A DNA stretch of 64,000 bases from Meiothermus ruber DSM 1279 (GCF_000024425.1 NC_013946.1:186001-250000); one strand, 5' to 3'. Positions 32,794 to 41,480 are shown, numbered from the stretch's first letter. Notes: a model not told the origin generated them from the sequence alone. Program-made: numbers and translations.

Positions 32794-33423
32794 CTATTGC
32801 TCAGCGCCCACCTGGAGGGCTTCGATCTTGCCCATTCGGTATAGCAATTGCCCCAGATTGGCCTCGTTGCGCGTGAGCACAGCCAGGTAGCCTTGCCCCA
32901 ACGGGCGCAGCACCAGCTGAGCCTCCCTGAACACAGTGTAAAACACCCGGTAACTCCCTTTACGGTCAAGTAACCGGTGCATGGTAGAAAGCAGATCGGC
33001 CAGGCCCTCGCTGTAAGCTCCCAGGCGCAATTCGCGCCCGTAACTGGACTCCAGCACCACCGCCAGCACCCCCTCCTTGCGAGCCAGTTCCAGCACCAGG
33101 CGCTGGCGCTCGGACTCGCTTTGCAGGTCTATGTACTCGGCCAGATCGGTGACCTCGAGGGTAGGAGCTGCCACTGGCTGGGGGCTGCGGGCTTGGGTTT
33201 TGAGCTGCTGAGCCAACTGCTTTAGCTCGGGCAGAAGCCCATTCATCGGCAGGATCTCTCTGATTTCTCGCTGCAACGGCCCCTCGATCAGTTCGGCCCA
33301 GCGCTGCGGCTCCAGTGCCTCGGGCGACTGCCCCCCCAGCGCCCGTTTGAGCAGGCTGCTGGCTGCCAGGGGCGAGACCACCTGGGACAGGGCCTCGATG
33401 ATTTTTTGTGCGGTTTTGTCCAA
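32794..33423 (-). CDS. Roadblock/LC7-like protein with helical N-terminal domain
   Basis: 209 residues. The N-terminal 60-90 residues are helical. The C-terminal half (VLAVVLESSYGRELRLGAYS and the VFREAQLVLRPLGQGYLAVL strands) has the alternating pattern of the Roadblock/LC7 fold, which usually binds small GTPases or forms dimers. I place the start at TTG 33423, six bases after GGGAGGA; an in-frame GTG at 33435 would place that Shine-Dalgarno inside the gene. Its partner gene lies 12 bases downstream. The fold assignment is by pattern only. Confidence 0.65.
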   Translation of the reverse strand: MDKTAQKIIEALSQVVSPLAASSLLKRALGGQSPEALEPQRWAELIEGPLQREIREILPMNGLLPELKQLAQQLKTQARSPQPVAAPTLEVTDLAEYIDLQSESERQRLVLELARKEGVLAVVLESSYGRELRLGAYSEGLADLLSTMHRLLDRKGSYRVFYTVFREAQLVLRPLGQGYLAVLTRNEANLGQLLYRMGKIEALQVGAEQ

Positions 33424-33497
33424 TTGTCCTCCCACGCTGGGTTCGGGCCGGAAAGCCCCAACTCAGGCCCGGCCTGGGGATGATTATAGTGAAGGAC

Positions 33498-33526
33498 TTG
33501 CCAAAACCTGGGTCATCTTGTACCAT
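33498..33526 (+). promoter_or_regulatory. Promoter of the tRNA-Gln/tRNA-Glu unit
   Basis: TTGCCA (33498-33503), 17 bases, TACCAT (33521-33526). tRNA-Gln begins 31 bases downstream. Confidence 0.8.
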
Positions 33527-33556
33527 ACCCGTTGCCTGCTCGAACAGGCTCCCTGT

Positions 33557-33630
33557 TGGGGCATCGTCTAACGGCAGGACTACGGATTCTGGCTCCGTCA
33601 ATCGTGGTTCGAATCCACGTGCCCCAGCCA
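33557..33630 (+). tRNA. tRNA-Gln (anticodon CTG)
   Basis: Acceptor TGGGGCA pairs with TGCCCCA, anticodon arm ACGGA-TTCTGGC-TCCGT gives CTG, T arm CGTGG-TTCGAAT-CCACG, discriminator G, CCA encoded. The unpaired-looking U1-A72 closing pair is normal for tRNA-Gln. Confidence 0.96.
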
Positions 33631-33706
33631 GATTTATCTCGAAGAGCTGCTATCTGCTGCGCCCTGACCTGGGCGCAGGGCAGCACCCCCGAGATAAAAC
33701 CAACCT

Positions 33707-33781
33707 GGCCCCATCGACTAGCGGTTAGGTCACCGCCCTTTCAAGGCGGCGGCAGGGGTTCGAATCCCCTTGGGGTCACCA
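33707..33781 (+). tRNA. tRNA-Glu (anticodon TTC)
   Basis: Acceptor GGCCCCA pairs with TGGGGTC, anticodon arm with TTTCAAG loop gives TTC, T arm AGGGG-TTCGAAT-CCCCT, CCA encoded. It lies 76 bases after tRNA-Gln and is probably in the same transcript. Confidence 0.95.
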
Positions 33782-33785
33782 GCAG

Positions 33786-33809
33786 CCCTCGGTTCGCGCC
33801 GGGGGTTTT
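33786..33809 (+). terminator. Terminator after tRNA-Glu
   Basis: CCCTCGG pairs with CCGGGGG (one G-T pair) and is followed by TTTT. It lies five bases after the tRNA. Confidence 0.7.
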
Positions 33810-33826
33810 AGCTTTGCCGAGAAATT

Positions 33827-34942
33827 GTGAGCCCACCCATGAACCCGGTAGACAACGCCCAACGTTCACGCCTGACCTGGGGCAGCGCCCTGGGGCTGTT
33901 TATGACCGGGGCCATTGGGGCGGCGGTGGGGGCGGCCATCCCCCAGTGGCAAGCCCAGTTTGCCGTGGGCCCCGAGCTGGCCTGGTACTTCAACCTGTTT
34001 TTTGTAGGGGCTTTGCTGGGCATTTTCCTGGGCAGCCGCCTGCGCCGGCGCCACCCCTGGCTGCCCCTGGCCTTGCTGGCCGAGGGGTTGGGCCTGTTGT
34101 GCATGGCCCTGACCCCCTGGATGGGCGGGGTGTTTGCGGCTGCTTTGCTGCTGGGCCTGGGGGTGGCGGTGGTTAACTTCCACTGCAACGCCCTGCCCCT
34201 CGAGCTCTACCCCAGGGGCCAACTGACTGTGCTTTATCGTGTCAACACGGCCTTTGGGGTGGGGGCGGTGCTAGCGCCCTTGCTGATGGTGGGGCTGGGC
34301 TGGCGGGTGGGCTATGCGGTGCTGGCGCTGGTGGCCCTGGGGGCGGCGGGCCTGTTGTGGAAAGCCCCGGCGGCGCACCCGCGCCCCCAGGCTGAAGGAG
34401 CCCGCAACCCGTCGGGGCTGCTGCCCTTGGCGCTGCTGGCAGCGGTCTCGTACGTGGGGGTGGAGCTGGTGGTCTCGAGCTTCTCCGGCCTCTATTTGCG
34501 CCACCTGGGTTACGACCCCCGCTGGGTGGGGGTGCTGCTCTCGCTGTACTGGGTGAGCCTGACCCTGGGCCGCTGGCTCCTGGCCGACTTCGTGGCCGCC
34601 AACCCCCTGGCCCGGCTGGTGGGGCTGCACCTGGGGGCGTTGCTGGTGGTGGGGTGCTATTTTGTGCCTCCGCTGGCCTGGGTTTTTCCCCTGGTGGGGT
34701 TCTGGGTGGCCCCCACCTTTCCTACCCTTTATGCCTTCACCGAGAAGCACATCGGCTACGGTGGGCTGGCCTTTTTGTTTTATGCGGCGGCGGTGGGCAG
34801 CAACCTGATCCCGGCGGGATTTGCCCTGCTACCCAGGGAAACGCTAGCCACCGGTATGCTTTTGGTGGTGGCCTGGATGGCCGGCATGACCTACCTGCTC
34901 TGGAGGAAAAGTGAAGCTGAGGGCCCTGCTCTTCGACCTTGA
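33827..34942 (+). CDS. MFS transporter
   Basis: 371-residue major-facilitator protein with about eleven or twelve hydrophobic spans and the loop GSRLRRRHPWLPL between spans 2 and 3, similar to the MFS signature loop. Substrate unknown. GTG 33827 and ATG 33839 are both possible starts; neither has a Shine-Dalgarno. Its end overlaps the HAD gene by 32 bases, so the two are coupled. A sugar or sugar-phosphate-related role is suggested only by the HAD neighbour. Confidence 0.85.
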   Translation: MSPPMNPVDNAQRSRLTWGSALGLFMTGAIGAAVGAAIPQWQAQFAVGPELAWYFNLFFVGALLGIFLGSRLRRRHPWLPLALLAEGLGLLCMALTPWMGGVFAAALLLGLGVAVVNFHCNALPLELYPRGQLTVLYRVNTAFGVGAVLAPLLMVGLGWRVGYAVLALVALGAAGLLWKAPAAHPRPQAEGARNPSGLLPLALLAAVSYVGVELVVSSFSGLYLRHLGYDPRWVGVLLSLYWVSLTLGRWLLADFVAANPLARLVGLHLGALLVVGCYFVPPLAWVFPLVGFWVAPTFPTLYAFTEKHIGYGGLAFLFYAAAVGSNLIPAGFALLPRETLATGMLLVVAWMAGMTYLLWRKSEAEGPALRP

Positions 34943-35561
34943 CGGCACCCTGGCCGACACCGACCGCCTGCACGAGCAGGCCTGGCTCGAGGGCCTGTCC
35001 CGCTACGGCATCCAGGGCGACCACCACTTCTACCAGACCCAGATCAGCGGCGGCCTGAACCCCGAGATTGTACAGCGCCTGCTGCCCCAGCTTTCGGAGG
35101 CCGAAGGGCAGCGCTTTATCGAACAAAAGGAAGCCCGCTTTCGCGAACTGGCCACCACGGTACAGCCTTTGCCGGGCTTGAGGGTGCTGTGGAACTGGGC
35201 CGGCGAACGGGGGCTTGGGCGGGCGCTGGTTAGCAACGCTCCGCGGGGGAATGCCCTGTACCTGCTCGAGCGGCTGGGCCTGGTCTTCGACCACATCGTT
35301 CTGTCCGAAGACCTGCCCGCTGGCAAACCCGACCCGCTGCCCTACCGAATGGCCCTACAGCATCTAAACCTTGCCCCCCAGGAGGCCCTAGCCTTCGAGG
35401 ACTCCCCCTCCGGGGTACGCTCGGCGGTGGGGGCCGGCCTTCCCACCGTGGCCCTCACCACCGGCCACCCACCCGAGGCCCTGGCCCAGGCGGGGGCTTT
35501 CTTGTGCATCCCCGACTACACCGACCCGCGCCTGTGGGACTGGCTGCGGGCGCTGGGCTAG
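34911..35561 (+). CDS. HAD-family phosphatase, beta-phosphoglucomutase-like
   Basis: 216 residues. HAD motif I LLFDLDGTLADTD, motif II ALVSNAP, motif III Lys in AGKPDPLPY, and motif IV AFEDSPSGVRSA are all intact, with an alpha-helical cap at 15-80. It belongs to the Gph/PGMB subgroup that hydrolyses or isomerises small sugar phosphates. Starts inside the MFS gene. Confidence 0.9.
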   Translation: MKLRALLFDLDGTLADTDRLHEQAWLEGLSRYGIQGDHHFYQTQISGGLNPEIVQRLLPQLSEAEGQRFIEQKEARFRELATTVQPLPGLRVLWNWAGERGLGRALVSNAPRGNALYLLERLGLVFDHIVLSEDLPAGKPDPLPYRMALQHLNLAPQEALAFEDSPSGVRSAVGAGLPTVALTTGHPPEALAQAGAFLCIPDYTDPRLWDWLRALG

Positions 35562-35594
35562 GCCCCCTACCGCCCATTTTTCTCATCCTGGGGC

Positions 35595-35633
35595 CCCCGC
35601 GGGAAGCGCAAACAGGCGTGGCTTCCCGCGGGG
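35595..35633. terminator. Hairpin between convergent genes
   Basis: CCCCGCGGGAAGC (35595-35607) and GCTTCCCGCGGGG (35621-35633) form a perfect 13-bp stem between two convergent stops. No T-run, so it may be a structural or Rho-assisted terminator. Confidence 0.55.
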
Positions 35634-35636
35634 TAT

Positions 35637-36092
35637 CTAGTAGACCCAGGGAATCAGCTTTTTGACCCGTTGGCGATAGGCGCTGTACCCGGGGAAGCGC
35701 TCTTGAAGCCAGGTTTCCTCGAGGCTGGCCTTGCGGTCGAGCCAGACAAACAGCAGCCCACACAGCAGAAGCGTCCAGAGGTTCAGATGGGCCAGGCTGC
35801 TGCCCAGCGCCCACAGCAGCACCCCGCAGTAGATGGGATGCCGCACCACCCGGTAGAGCCCCTGCTGTACCAGGTAGCCCCCCGGCCTGGGTTTGGGCAG
35901 GGCGGTCAGGTTGCGGCCCAGTTGCCAGGCCGCCAGCAGCAGCACCCCCAGCCCCACCCAGGCCAGCCCCCGCCCCAGCCCCCCCAGCCAGGGCGGGCTA
36001 AAGGAAGGCGTAACCCACAAAGCCAGCACCAGCAGGCCCAGCAGGGCAAACTGCCCCACCACATACCCCTCGCCCCGCTCGCCCAGGCGCAT
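35637..36092 (-). CDS. Isoprenylcysteine carboxyl methyltransferase-like membrane protein
   Basis: 151 residues with four hydrophobic spans and the C-terminal motif YRVVRHPIYCGVLLWALG...ERFPGYSAYRQRVKKLIPWVY of the ICMT/PEMT-like family (SAM-dependent methyltransferases of lipids or isoprenoids). I prefer ATG 36092, which lies six bases after TATCCT on the coding strand with a TTGCTC further up, a leaderless promoter pattern; an in-frame start at 36125 would add eleven residues. Substrate unknown. Confidence 0.8.
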   Translation of the reverse strand: MRLGERGEGYVVGQFALLGLLVLALWVTPSFSPPWLGGLGRGLAWVGLGVLLLAAWQLGRNLTALPKPRPGGYLVQQGLYRVVRHPIYCGVLLWALGSSLAHLNLWTLLLCGLLFVWLDRKASLEETWLQERFPGYSAYRQRVKKLIPWVY

Positions 36093-36148
36093 GGGTACAG
36101 GATACAGCGTAAAAAAGCAGAGCAACAGGCGCTGTGTGAAACCCCGGC

Positions 36149-36802
36149 TCAGTTGCGCCGCAGCACCTCGGCATCGGCGGGCCGCTTGCGCAGGGTCTGG
36201 GGGGTTAGGTTGGCCCGGCGGAAGTTGGTGAGATTAAGGTCAGCCAGCACCTTGTTGCTGCTGTCGCGCAGGGTGATGGAGAGGGGGCGGGGGTCGGACT
36301 TGAGCACCAGAATTTCCATGCTGGCAAAGCCCAGCGAGGCGTCCTTGGGGGCGCCGCCAATGCGCCAGGCCGGGCCGGCGGGGGTGTTTTGCTCGCCCAG
36401 AAGCCGCAGCGTGACCCGCTGGGTGAGCTCCTCGAAGTCGCCGAGGTCGGTCAGGTTGAAGCCCAGGCCTTCGATGCGGGCTTTGGCGCGGGGCTGGATG
36501 ATGAGCTGGTTGGTCAGGAACAGGTAGTTCCAGACTTCCTTATCCGAGATCACCACGAAGTTGCCCTCGAGGGCGGCGGGTTTTTTGAACTCGACCCGGG
36601 CGAGCTGCTCCTTGCCCGGAATCACCTGGAGCCGGAAATCGGCCTCCTGGGTGCTGCCGTCGGGTAGCTGCACCTTGCCCGTGACGGTGGCCTCCCAGGG
36701 CGAACGTTCCATGTTGGCCTGCACCTGGCGGGTAATTTCGGCGATGCTCTGGGCCATAGCCAGCCCAAGGGATAAGAAGGCGATTGCTAGCAGTTTTTTC
36801 AT
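36149..36802 (-). CDS. LolA-like outer-membrane lipoprotein-sorting protein
   Basis: 217 residues with a signal peptide (LLAIAFLSLGLAMAQ) and a LolA/LppX-like half-barrel fold of the COG2834 type. Recognisable parts are ITRQVQANMERSPWEATVTG, FVVISDKEVWNYLFLTNQ and FGSMEILVL-like strands (here FASMEILVL). It binds lipid in the periplasm and may ferry it to the outer membrane. Its ATG overlaps the stop of the barrel gene upstream (ATGA), so it is last in a tetR-ABC-barrel-LolA operon. Confidence 0.85.
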   Translation of the reverse strand: MKKLLAIAFLSLGLAMAQSIAEITRQVQANMERSPWEATVTGKVQLPDGSTQEADFRLQVIPGKEQLARVEFKKPAALEGNFVVISDKEVWNYLFLTNQLIIQPRAKARIEGLGFNLTDLGDFEELTQRVTLRLLGEQNTPAGPAWRIGGAPKDASLGFASMEILVLKSDPRPLSITLRDSSNKVLADLNLTNFRRANLTPQTLRKRPADAEVLRRN

Positions 36803-37650
36803 TCATTACCTCCGAACTCGAGGATGTACCTTAGCCATAGGGAAAATCCACCGTCGTAGCTTGCATCGGCGCGGAAGCCGTAGGCCTCCACCCCCAGGGT
36901 AGCAGCCCAGGGGTAGGCCACGGTTAGGCGCAGCTTAAGATTGTTGAGCTGCTCCTCGTCTAAAGGCGTGGTTAAGGCTGCTTCCAGCCGGTTGAGCTGC
37001 CCGGCCCGCAGGGTGGCCTCGAGCAGCGTCCCGGCCTCGTCCAGCTCACCCCGCCAGCCCAAGAGGCCGTACAGGCGCGAATCGTCCACCCCCAGCCCAA
37101 AGGTGTAGGTCTGTTCCTGTCGCAGGGCATAGCTCAGCTCCCCCGAACCGCTGGCGATACCCGCCAGGCTGTTTTTGAAGCCCAGTTGCAGGCCCAGGGT
37201 CTGCCGGGGCTCGAGGCGGTAGCGCCCGCCCAGCCCCAGCTTCAGCCCGCCTTCGGCCTCGTCGCCCACCCACAGGCTCGAGCGCGGGGTGGTGCTGTAC
37301 AGCGCCTCCAGGCTGGCGGCCACCGGGCCCAGGACGGCGCTGGCCCCGGCCTGCAAGCCCCAGCCGGCGAAGCCCAGGCTAAAGCCTGCGCCGTAGCTCA
37401 GCCGGCCCAGGGCGCTTAGCTCCAGCGCGCCGTTCAACCCCAGGCCCAGCGCATCGCGCTGCAGCCGTGCGCGTAGCTCCAGCTCGCCCAGCGGAAGGGT
37501 GGCCTCGAGGGTGGGGGTCAGGTGGTCGGGCGACAGGCGGCCAAAAAGCCCGAAGGTGAGGGACTGCCCAAGGCCGAGGGTCGAAAGCTGTAGACCCACC
37601 GCCGCCAGGGCGAGTTGCAGGAGACGTCGGTATGGGTGAAATCCTTTCAT
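36799..37650 (-). CDS. Outer-membrane beta-barrel protein
   Basis: 283 residues from ATG 37650. A signal peptide (LALAAVGLQLSTLGLGQ) precedes a chain of amphipathic strands rich in Gly, Leu and Arg with alternating hydrophobic residues, such as LELRARLQRDALGLGLNGAL and GYRLEP-like turns, typical of barrels. No family recognised. It ends with four bases overlapping the LolA-like gene. Placement with an ABC-2 exporter and a periplasmic lipid carrier suggests a trans-envelope route. Confidence 0.75.
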   Translation of the reverse strand: MKGFHPYRRLLQLALAAVGLQLSTLGLGQSLTFGLFGRLSPDHLTPTLEATLPLGELELRARLQRDALGLGLNGALELSALGRLSYGAGFSLGFAGWGLQAGASAVLGPVAASLEALYSTTPRSSLWVGDEAEGGLKLGLGGRYRLEPRQTLGLQLGFKNSLAGIASGSGELSYALRQEQTYTFGLGVDDSRLYGLLGWRGELDEAGTLLEATLRAGQLNRLEAALTTPLDEEQLNNLKLRLTVAYPWAATLGVEAYGFRADASYDGGFSLWLRYILEFGGNE

Positions 37651-37707
37651 GAGCGTTCTTTTCCTCACGGTCAGAAAGAGCAGGCTAACGATACCATCCA
37701 GCGCCCC

Positions 37708-38829
37708 TCAGGCCGCCAGCCGTTTGCCAAAGCGCAGGCTGGCCAGACCCAGCACGGCCACGCTGAAAATGACGAGCGCCACCAGGTCTACCCAGAGGGT
37801 CTCGAGGCCCGCGCCCCGGAGCATTACCCCCCGCGTGCCATCAATCAGATAGCGGGCCGGAATCACCGCTGCCAACCACCTGAACAGCAGGGGCATGCCA
37901 TCTACGGGGAACACAAACCCCGAAAGAAAGATGGTGGGCAGGATGTAGGCAAAAGTGCCAAACACCGCCTGAATCTGGGTGCGGGCCAGGGTGGAGATCA
38001 GCACCCCCACCCCCAGCGAGCCCAGCACGAAGAGCACGATCAGCCCAAAGAGCAGCAGCAGGCTCCCACGCACCGGCACGCCAAACACCCAGTGCCCGAT
38101 CGAGAGCACCACCAGGCTCACCAGGGTGGCGATCACAAAATAGGGCAGCACCTTGCCCAGCACCACCTCGTAGGGTTTGATGGGGCTGGCCATCAGGGCC
38201 TCCATGGTGCGGCCCTCGTTTTCGCGCACGATCGAAAGCGCGGTCAGGAGCACCGTAAAGATGGTCATAATCAGGCCGATGATGCCCGGGATGGTAAACC
38301 AGGCGGTTTTGTTGTCGGGGTTGTAGAGGGTGTGCAGGCTGGGGGTGAGGGGCGGGGTGGTGGCGGTTCCGGCCAGCACCTTGCCGGCCAGCAGGCGGCT
38401 GTTGACGTCTCCCAGCACCTTGCGCAGGGCGGCCTGGGCCTGGAAGGCAAAGTTGGGGTCGGCGCCATCCACAAACACCTCGAGCTGTACGGCTTTATCC
38501 TGCCGCACGGCTTGCAGGGCGCCCGAAGGAATCACCAGGCCGACCCGGGCCTGGTTTTTCTGGATGGCCTGCGGCACCTCCGCCGGGTTTTGTGCGATGT
38601 GGGTGAGGGTAAAGCGGTTTTCCTTTTGCAGCTCTTGCAGCAGGTACTGGCTGATGCGATCCTGCGAGCCATCGTAGACGGCCAGGCGGATGCCCGAGAG
38701 GGTGAAGTTGATGGCGTAGCCGAACAGCAGGGTCATGACGATGGGCAGCCCCACAATAAGCCGGGACAGCACGTGATCGCGGCGGATCTGGGTGAACTCC
38801 TTTTGCGCCAGGGCCAGGATGCGGCTCAT
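37708..38829 (-). CDS. ABC-2 type transporter permease
   Basis: 373 residues. One N-terminal span (LIVGLPIVMTLLFGYAINF), a large extracytoplasmic domain (about 45-170), and five C-terminal spans with IVRENEGRTMEALMASPIKP, the conserved ABC-2 cytoplasmic loop. It resembles YbhR/YhhJ-type exporters. Overlaps the ATPase gene by four bases. The substrate is unknown; drug or lipid export is typical. Confidence 0.9.
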   Translation of the reverse strand: MSRILALAQKEFTQIRRDHVLSRLIVGLPIVMTLLFGYAINFTLSGIRLAVYDGSQDRISQYLLQELQKENRFTLTHIAQNPAEVPQAIQKNQARVGLVIPSGALQAVRQDKAVQLEVFVDGADPNFAFQAQAALRKVLGDVNSRLLAGKVLAGTATTPPLTPSLHTLYNPDNKTAWFTIPGIIGLIMTIFTVLLTALSIVRENEGRTMEALMASPIKPYEVVLGKVLPYFVIATLVSLVVLSIGHWVFGVPVRGSLLLLFGLIVLFVLGSLGVGVLISTLARTQIQAVFGTFAYILPTIFLSGFVFPVDGMPLLFRWLAAVIPARYLIDGTRGVMLRGAGLETLWVDLVALVIFSVAVLGLASLRFGKRLAA

Positions 38830-39701
38830 GCGGCACCCCCTTGACGGCGGGTCAGGATGATGAAGACGTCCTCGAGGTTGGGGTATACGGTCTGGAGGGG
38901 CAGGCTGAGGGAGGCCTGCTGCTCCAGAATCAGCCGCACCCCGCGCCCGCTGGGCCAGGCGTCCAGCACCCCCGGCAGGGCCCGGATGCGCTGGAGGGGC
39001 AGGTCGGTCTCGCAGTAGGCCACCCTGGCTTGCTGCAGCGCGAGCTGCTCGAGCTCGTGGGGGGTGCCCTGGGCCACCACCTGACCGCCAAAGAGCAGGG
39101 CCAGCCGGTGGCAGCGCTCGGCCTCGTCCATGTAGTGGGTGGTGACCAGCACCACTGCCCCTCGAGCGGCTTCCTGGTGAATCAAGTCCCAGATGATGCG
39201 GCGCGAGACCGGGTCGAGGCCGGTGGTGGGCTCGTCCAAAAACACCACCCTGGGCCCGTGCACCACCGCCTGGGCCAGGGCCAGCCGCTGCCGCCAGCCC
39301 CCGGAGAGGGCCCCGGCAAGCCGATGAGCAAAGTCCTGCAAGCCAAAGCGCTGCAAGGTGGTTTCGACGGCTTGTGGTACAGCCTGCGCTTTCAGGTAGA
39401 GCCGGGCGCGGAACTCCAGGTTTTCCCGCACCGTGAGGTCGCGGTAGACGCTGGCCTCCTGGGTGGCGTAGCCGATGGCGGCCTTGACCTGCTCGGGGAA
39501 GCGGGTTACATCCAGTCCGGCCACCTGGGCCTGGCCGGCGCTGGGCAGCAGAACCCCGCTCAGGATGCGAATCAGGGTGGTTTTGCCCGCACCGTTGGGC
39601 CCCAGCAGGCCAAACACCTCGCCGGGGCGAACCTCCAGGCTTACATTGTTAAGGGCCACCAGAGGGCCAAACCGCCTCGAGATCTGCGTAACGCTAATCA
39701 C
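38826..39701 (-). CDS. ABC transporter ATPase
   Basis: 291 residues with Walker A GPNGAGKTTLIR, signature ALSGGWRQRLALAQA (a G-W variant of LSGGQ), Walker B VVFLDEPTTGLD and switch VTTHYMDEAE. It powers the adjacent ABC-2 permease. The start overlaps the tetR stop by eight bases. Confidence 0.94.
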   Translation of the reverse strand: MISVTQISRRFGPLVALNNVSLEVRPGEVFGLLGPNGAGKTTLIRILSGVLLPSAGQAQVAGLDVTRFPEQVKAAIGYATQEASVYRDLTVRENLEFRARLYLKAQAVPQAVETTLQRFGLQDFAHRLAGALSGGWRQRLALAQAVVHGPRVVFLDEPTTGLDPVSRRIIWDLIHQEAARGAVVLVTTHYMDEAERCHRLALLFGGQVVAQGTPHELEQLALQQARVAYCETDLPLQRIRALPGVLDAWPSGRGVRLILEQQASLSLPLQTVYPNLEDVFIILTRRQGGAA

Positions 39702-40299
39702 CTTGCCTCCCTTTCAGAAAACCCCGCACATGGGCCTGTAAATCGAACGCCGGGCGGAGGGCCAGGGCCCCCAGAAGCACCCCCCGGGCAAAAAGCGGCC
39801 CCAGCAAGGCGACGGCCACCTGAGAAGGGGCTTCATCAGCACGCAACAGGCCCTGTTTTTGCAGCTCGGCAAAATACTCAAAAACCGCCGACATGGCCTT
39901 TTGCAAACCCAGTGGCCCGGTTTCACCGCGCAGCTCGGGGTGGCGGGCCAGCTCGGGCAGGAGCCGAACCAGAAGCCCCTGGTTGGCCTCGAGCATCTGC
40001 GCGTACCCCTGGGCCAGGTGCAGCAGGCTGTCTTCCAGCGAAGACGCGCTCATCTGACCGTGGGATGGGCGGGGCAGGATCAGCTCTACCGGTGGGCGGA
40101 GCTTCTGTACCGCTGCTTGCAGCAGGGCTTTTTTGCTGCCAAACTGCCTGAACAGCGTGACCTCGGAGACCCCGGCCCTGGCCGCGATTTCGCGGGTGGT
40201 GGTGCCTTTGTAGCCTTTCTCGGCTAGAAGCTCCAACCCCGCGCGCATCAGGGCGGTGCGGGTGGAGTCGGCCTCGTCGAAACTTGAAAGTAAGTACAT
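39694..40299 (-). CDS. TetR-family regulator of the ABC export operon
   Basis: 201 residues. The N-terminal helix-turn-helix is clear (ALMRAGLELLAEKGYKGTTT, REIAARAGVSEVTLFRQFGS). The C-terminal ligand domain is helical. ATG 40299 is supported because it lies exactly six bases after a TACTAT -10 with a 17-base spacer to TTGCCC. An inverted repeat covering the start codon would allow autoregulation and control of the four genes downstream. Confidence 0.93.
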   Translation of the reverse strand: MYLLSSFDEADSTRTALMRAGLELLAEKGYKGTTTREIAARAGVSEVTLFRQFGSKKALLQAAVQKLRPPVELILPRPSHGQMSASSLEDSLLHLAQGYAQMLEANQGLLVRLLPELARHPELRGETGPLGLQKAMSAVFEYFAELQKQGLLRADEAPSQVAVALLGPLFARGVLLGALALRPAFDLQAHVRGFLKGRQGD

Positions 40300-40334
40300 A
40301 CTTACATAGTAAACCTCGAGCCCCGCCTGGGCAA
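40290..40334 (-). promoter_or_regulatory. tetR promoter and overlapping operator
   Basis: On the minus strand TTGCCC (40329-40334), 17 bases, TACTAT (40306-40311), six bases, ATG. The operator GTAAGTA-CA-TACTTAC (40290-40305) is a perfect 7-bp inverted repeat covering the transcription and translation start. Confidence 0.78.
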
Positions 40335-40364
40335 GCCCTGCCCAGGGCCATTGGTAATAAACCT

Positions 40365-40393
40365 TTGCCGCTTTTGCCGGAGGATGTCAGAAT
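40365..40393 (+). promoter_or_regulatory. ppa promoter
   Basis: TTGCCG (40365-40370), 17 bases, CAGAAT (40388-40393). The ppa ATG lies nine bases further on, so the leader is near zero. Confidence 0.55.
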
Positions 40394-40402
40394 AGGTGCG
40401 CT

Positions 40403-40942
40403 ATGGCGAATCTCAAGAACCTACCGGTTGGGAAAAAAGCCCCTGAAATTGTCCACATGGTCATCGAAGTGCCGCGCGGCTCTTCCAACAAGTACGAGTA
40501 CGACCCCGACCTCGAGGCCGTCAAACTTGACCGGGTGCTGCCCACCGCCCAGTTCTACCCCGGCGACTACGGCTTCATCCCCTCCACCCTGGCCGAGGAC
40601 GGCGACCCCCTGGATGGCATCATCCTTTCCACCCACCCCCTCTTGCCGGGCGTGGTGGTGGATGTGCGGATTGTGGGCATGGTGGACATGCAAGACGAAA
40701 AAGGCGGCGACGCCAAGATCATCGGGGTGGTGGCCGAAGACCCCCGCTGGGATCACATCCAGGATCTGAGCGACGTGCCCACCGCCTACAAACAGGAGAT
40801 CCAGAACTTCTTCGAGACCTACAAGGCCCTGGAAGCCCACAAGGGCAAGTGGGTCAAGGTGGCGGGCTGGAAGGACAAGGCCGGGGCGGTGGCCGAGGTC
40901 AAGGCCTGCATCGAGCGCTTCCAGCAGACCAAGGGCCACTAG
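40403..40942 (+). CDS. ppa: Inorganic pyrophosphatase
   Basis: Family I soluble pyrophosphatase, hexameric in most bacteria, which pulls biosynthetic reactions forward. 179 residues with the signature EVPRGSSNKYEYD, YPGDYGFIPSTLAEDGDPLDGI (metal-binding Asp cluster) and DPRWDHIQDLSDVP. All expected acidic ligands appear present. Confidence 0.97.
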   Translation: MANLKNLPVGKKAPEIVHMVIEVPRGSSNKYEYDPDLEAVKLDRVLPTAQFYPGDYGFIPSTLAEDGDPLDGIILSTHPLLPGVVVDVRIVGMVDMQDEKGGDAKIIGVVAEDPRWDHIQDLSDVPTAYKQEIQNFFETYKALEAHKGKWVKVAGWKDKAGAVAEVKACIERFQQTKGH

Positions 40943-41048
40943 CCTGGTTTTTGAAGACAACCGGGCGCAAACAGGGTCGGGTTAGCCGCGGTTGGGTTTG
41001 CTTGACCGGTTTGCGCATTTGTGGTTATGTAATCAAACGAGCTTGCTT

Positions 41049-41480
41049 ATGGCCTTGCAACAGCGAATAGAATCCTTGCTGAGAGCGCTGGGGGTGCCCG
41101 ACCTGAATGTCGAGGTACCTTCTGTGGCCGACGAAGAGGGCTTTCTCGAGGCCCTCGAGGCGGCCATTACCAGCTTTGTGGAGGATGGCGAGGACGACCA
41201 AAGCCCCCTGGGCCTGATCGAGGCCGATCCTTCGGCCTACGACCTCTCCGACGAACCCGATCACGAGGAGCTGCAAAATGCTGTGCGGGACTTCATGAAT
41301 GCGGGCGATTCCCAGCTCACCCTGATCACCCCCGAAAGCCCCATACAGCCCGATGGCGGCGAGAACCCCAGCAAGTTCTGGGTGTTTCTGCTCCAGATGC
41401 CCTCGCTCTCCGAACACCGCTGGTGGGCCATTGTGGACAAGAATGGCCGCCACGATACCTACAACTACGGGGTCATCTAA
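41049..41480 (+). CDS. Unknown acidic 143-residue protein
   Basis: A strongly acidic middle ([20 protein letters not shown]) and a C-terminal domain with [34 protein letters not shown]. No signal peptide or known family. ATG 41049 is preferred over a GTG-type start 57 bases upstream. It stands alone between ppa and moaA and may be a cytosolic binding protein. Confidence 0.7.
   Translation: MALQQRIESLLRALGVPDLNVEVPSVADEEGFLEALEAAITSFVEDGEDDQSPLGLIEADPSAYDLSDEPDHEELQNAVRDFMNAGDSQLTLITPESPIQPDGGENPSKFWVFLLQMPSLSEHRWWAIVDKNGRHDTYNYGVI

Noticed and set aside
37615-38844. 409-codon plus-strand frame
   Set aside because: Shadow of the ABC permease and barrel genes; composition is Gln/Gly/His-rich and lacks a ribosome site.
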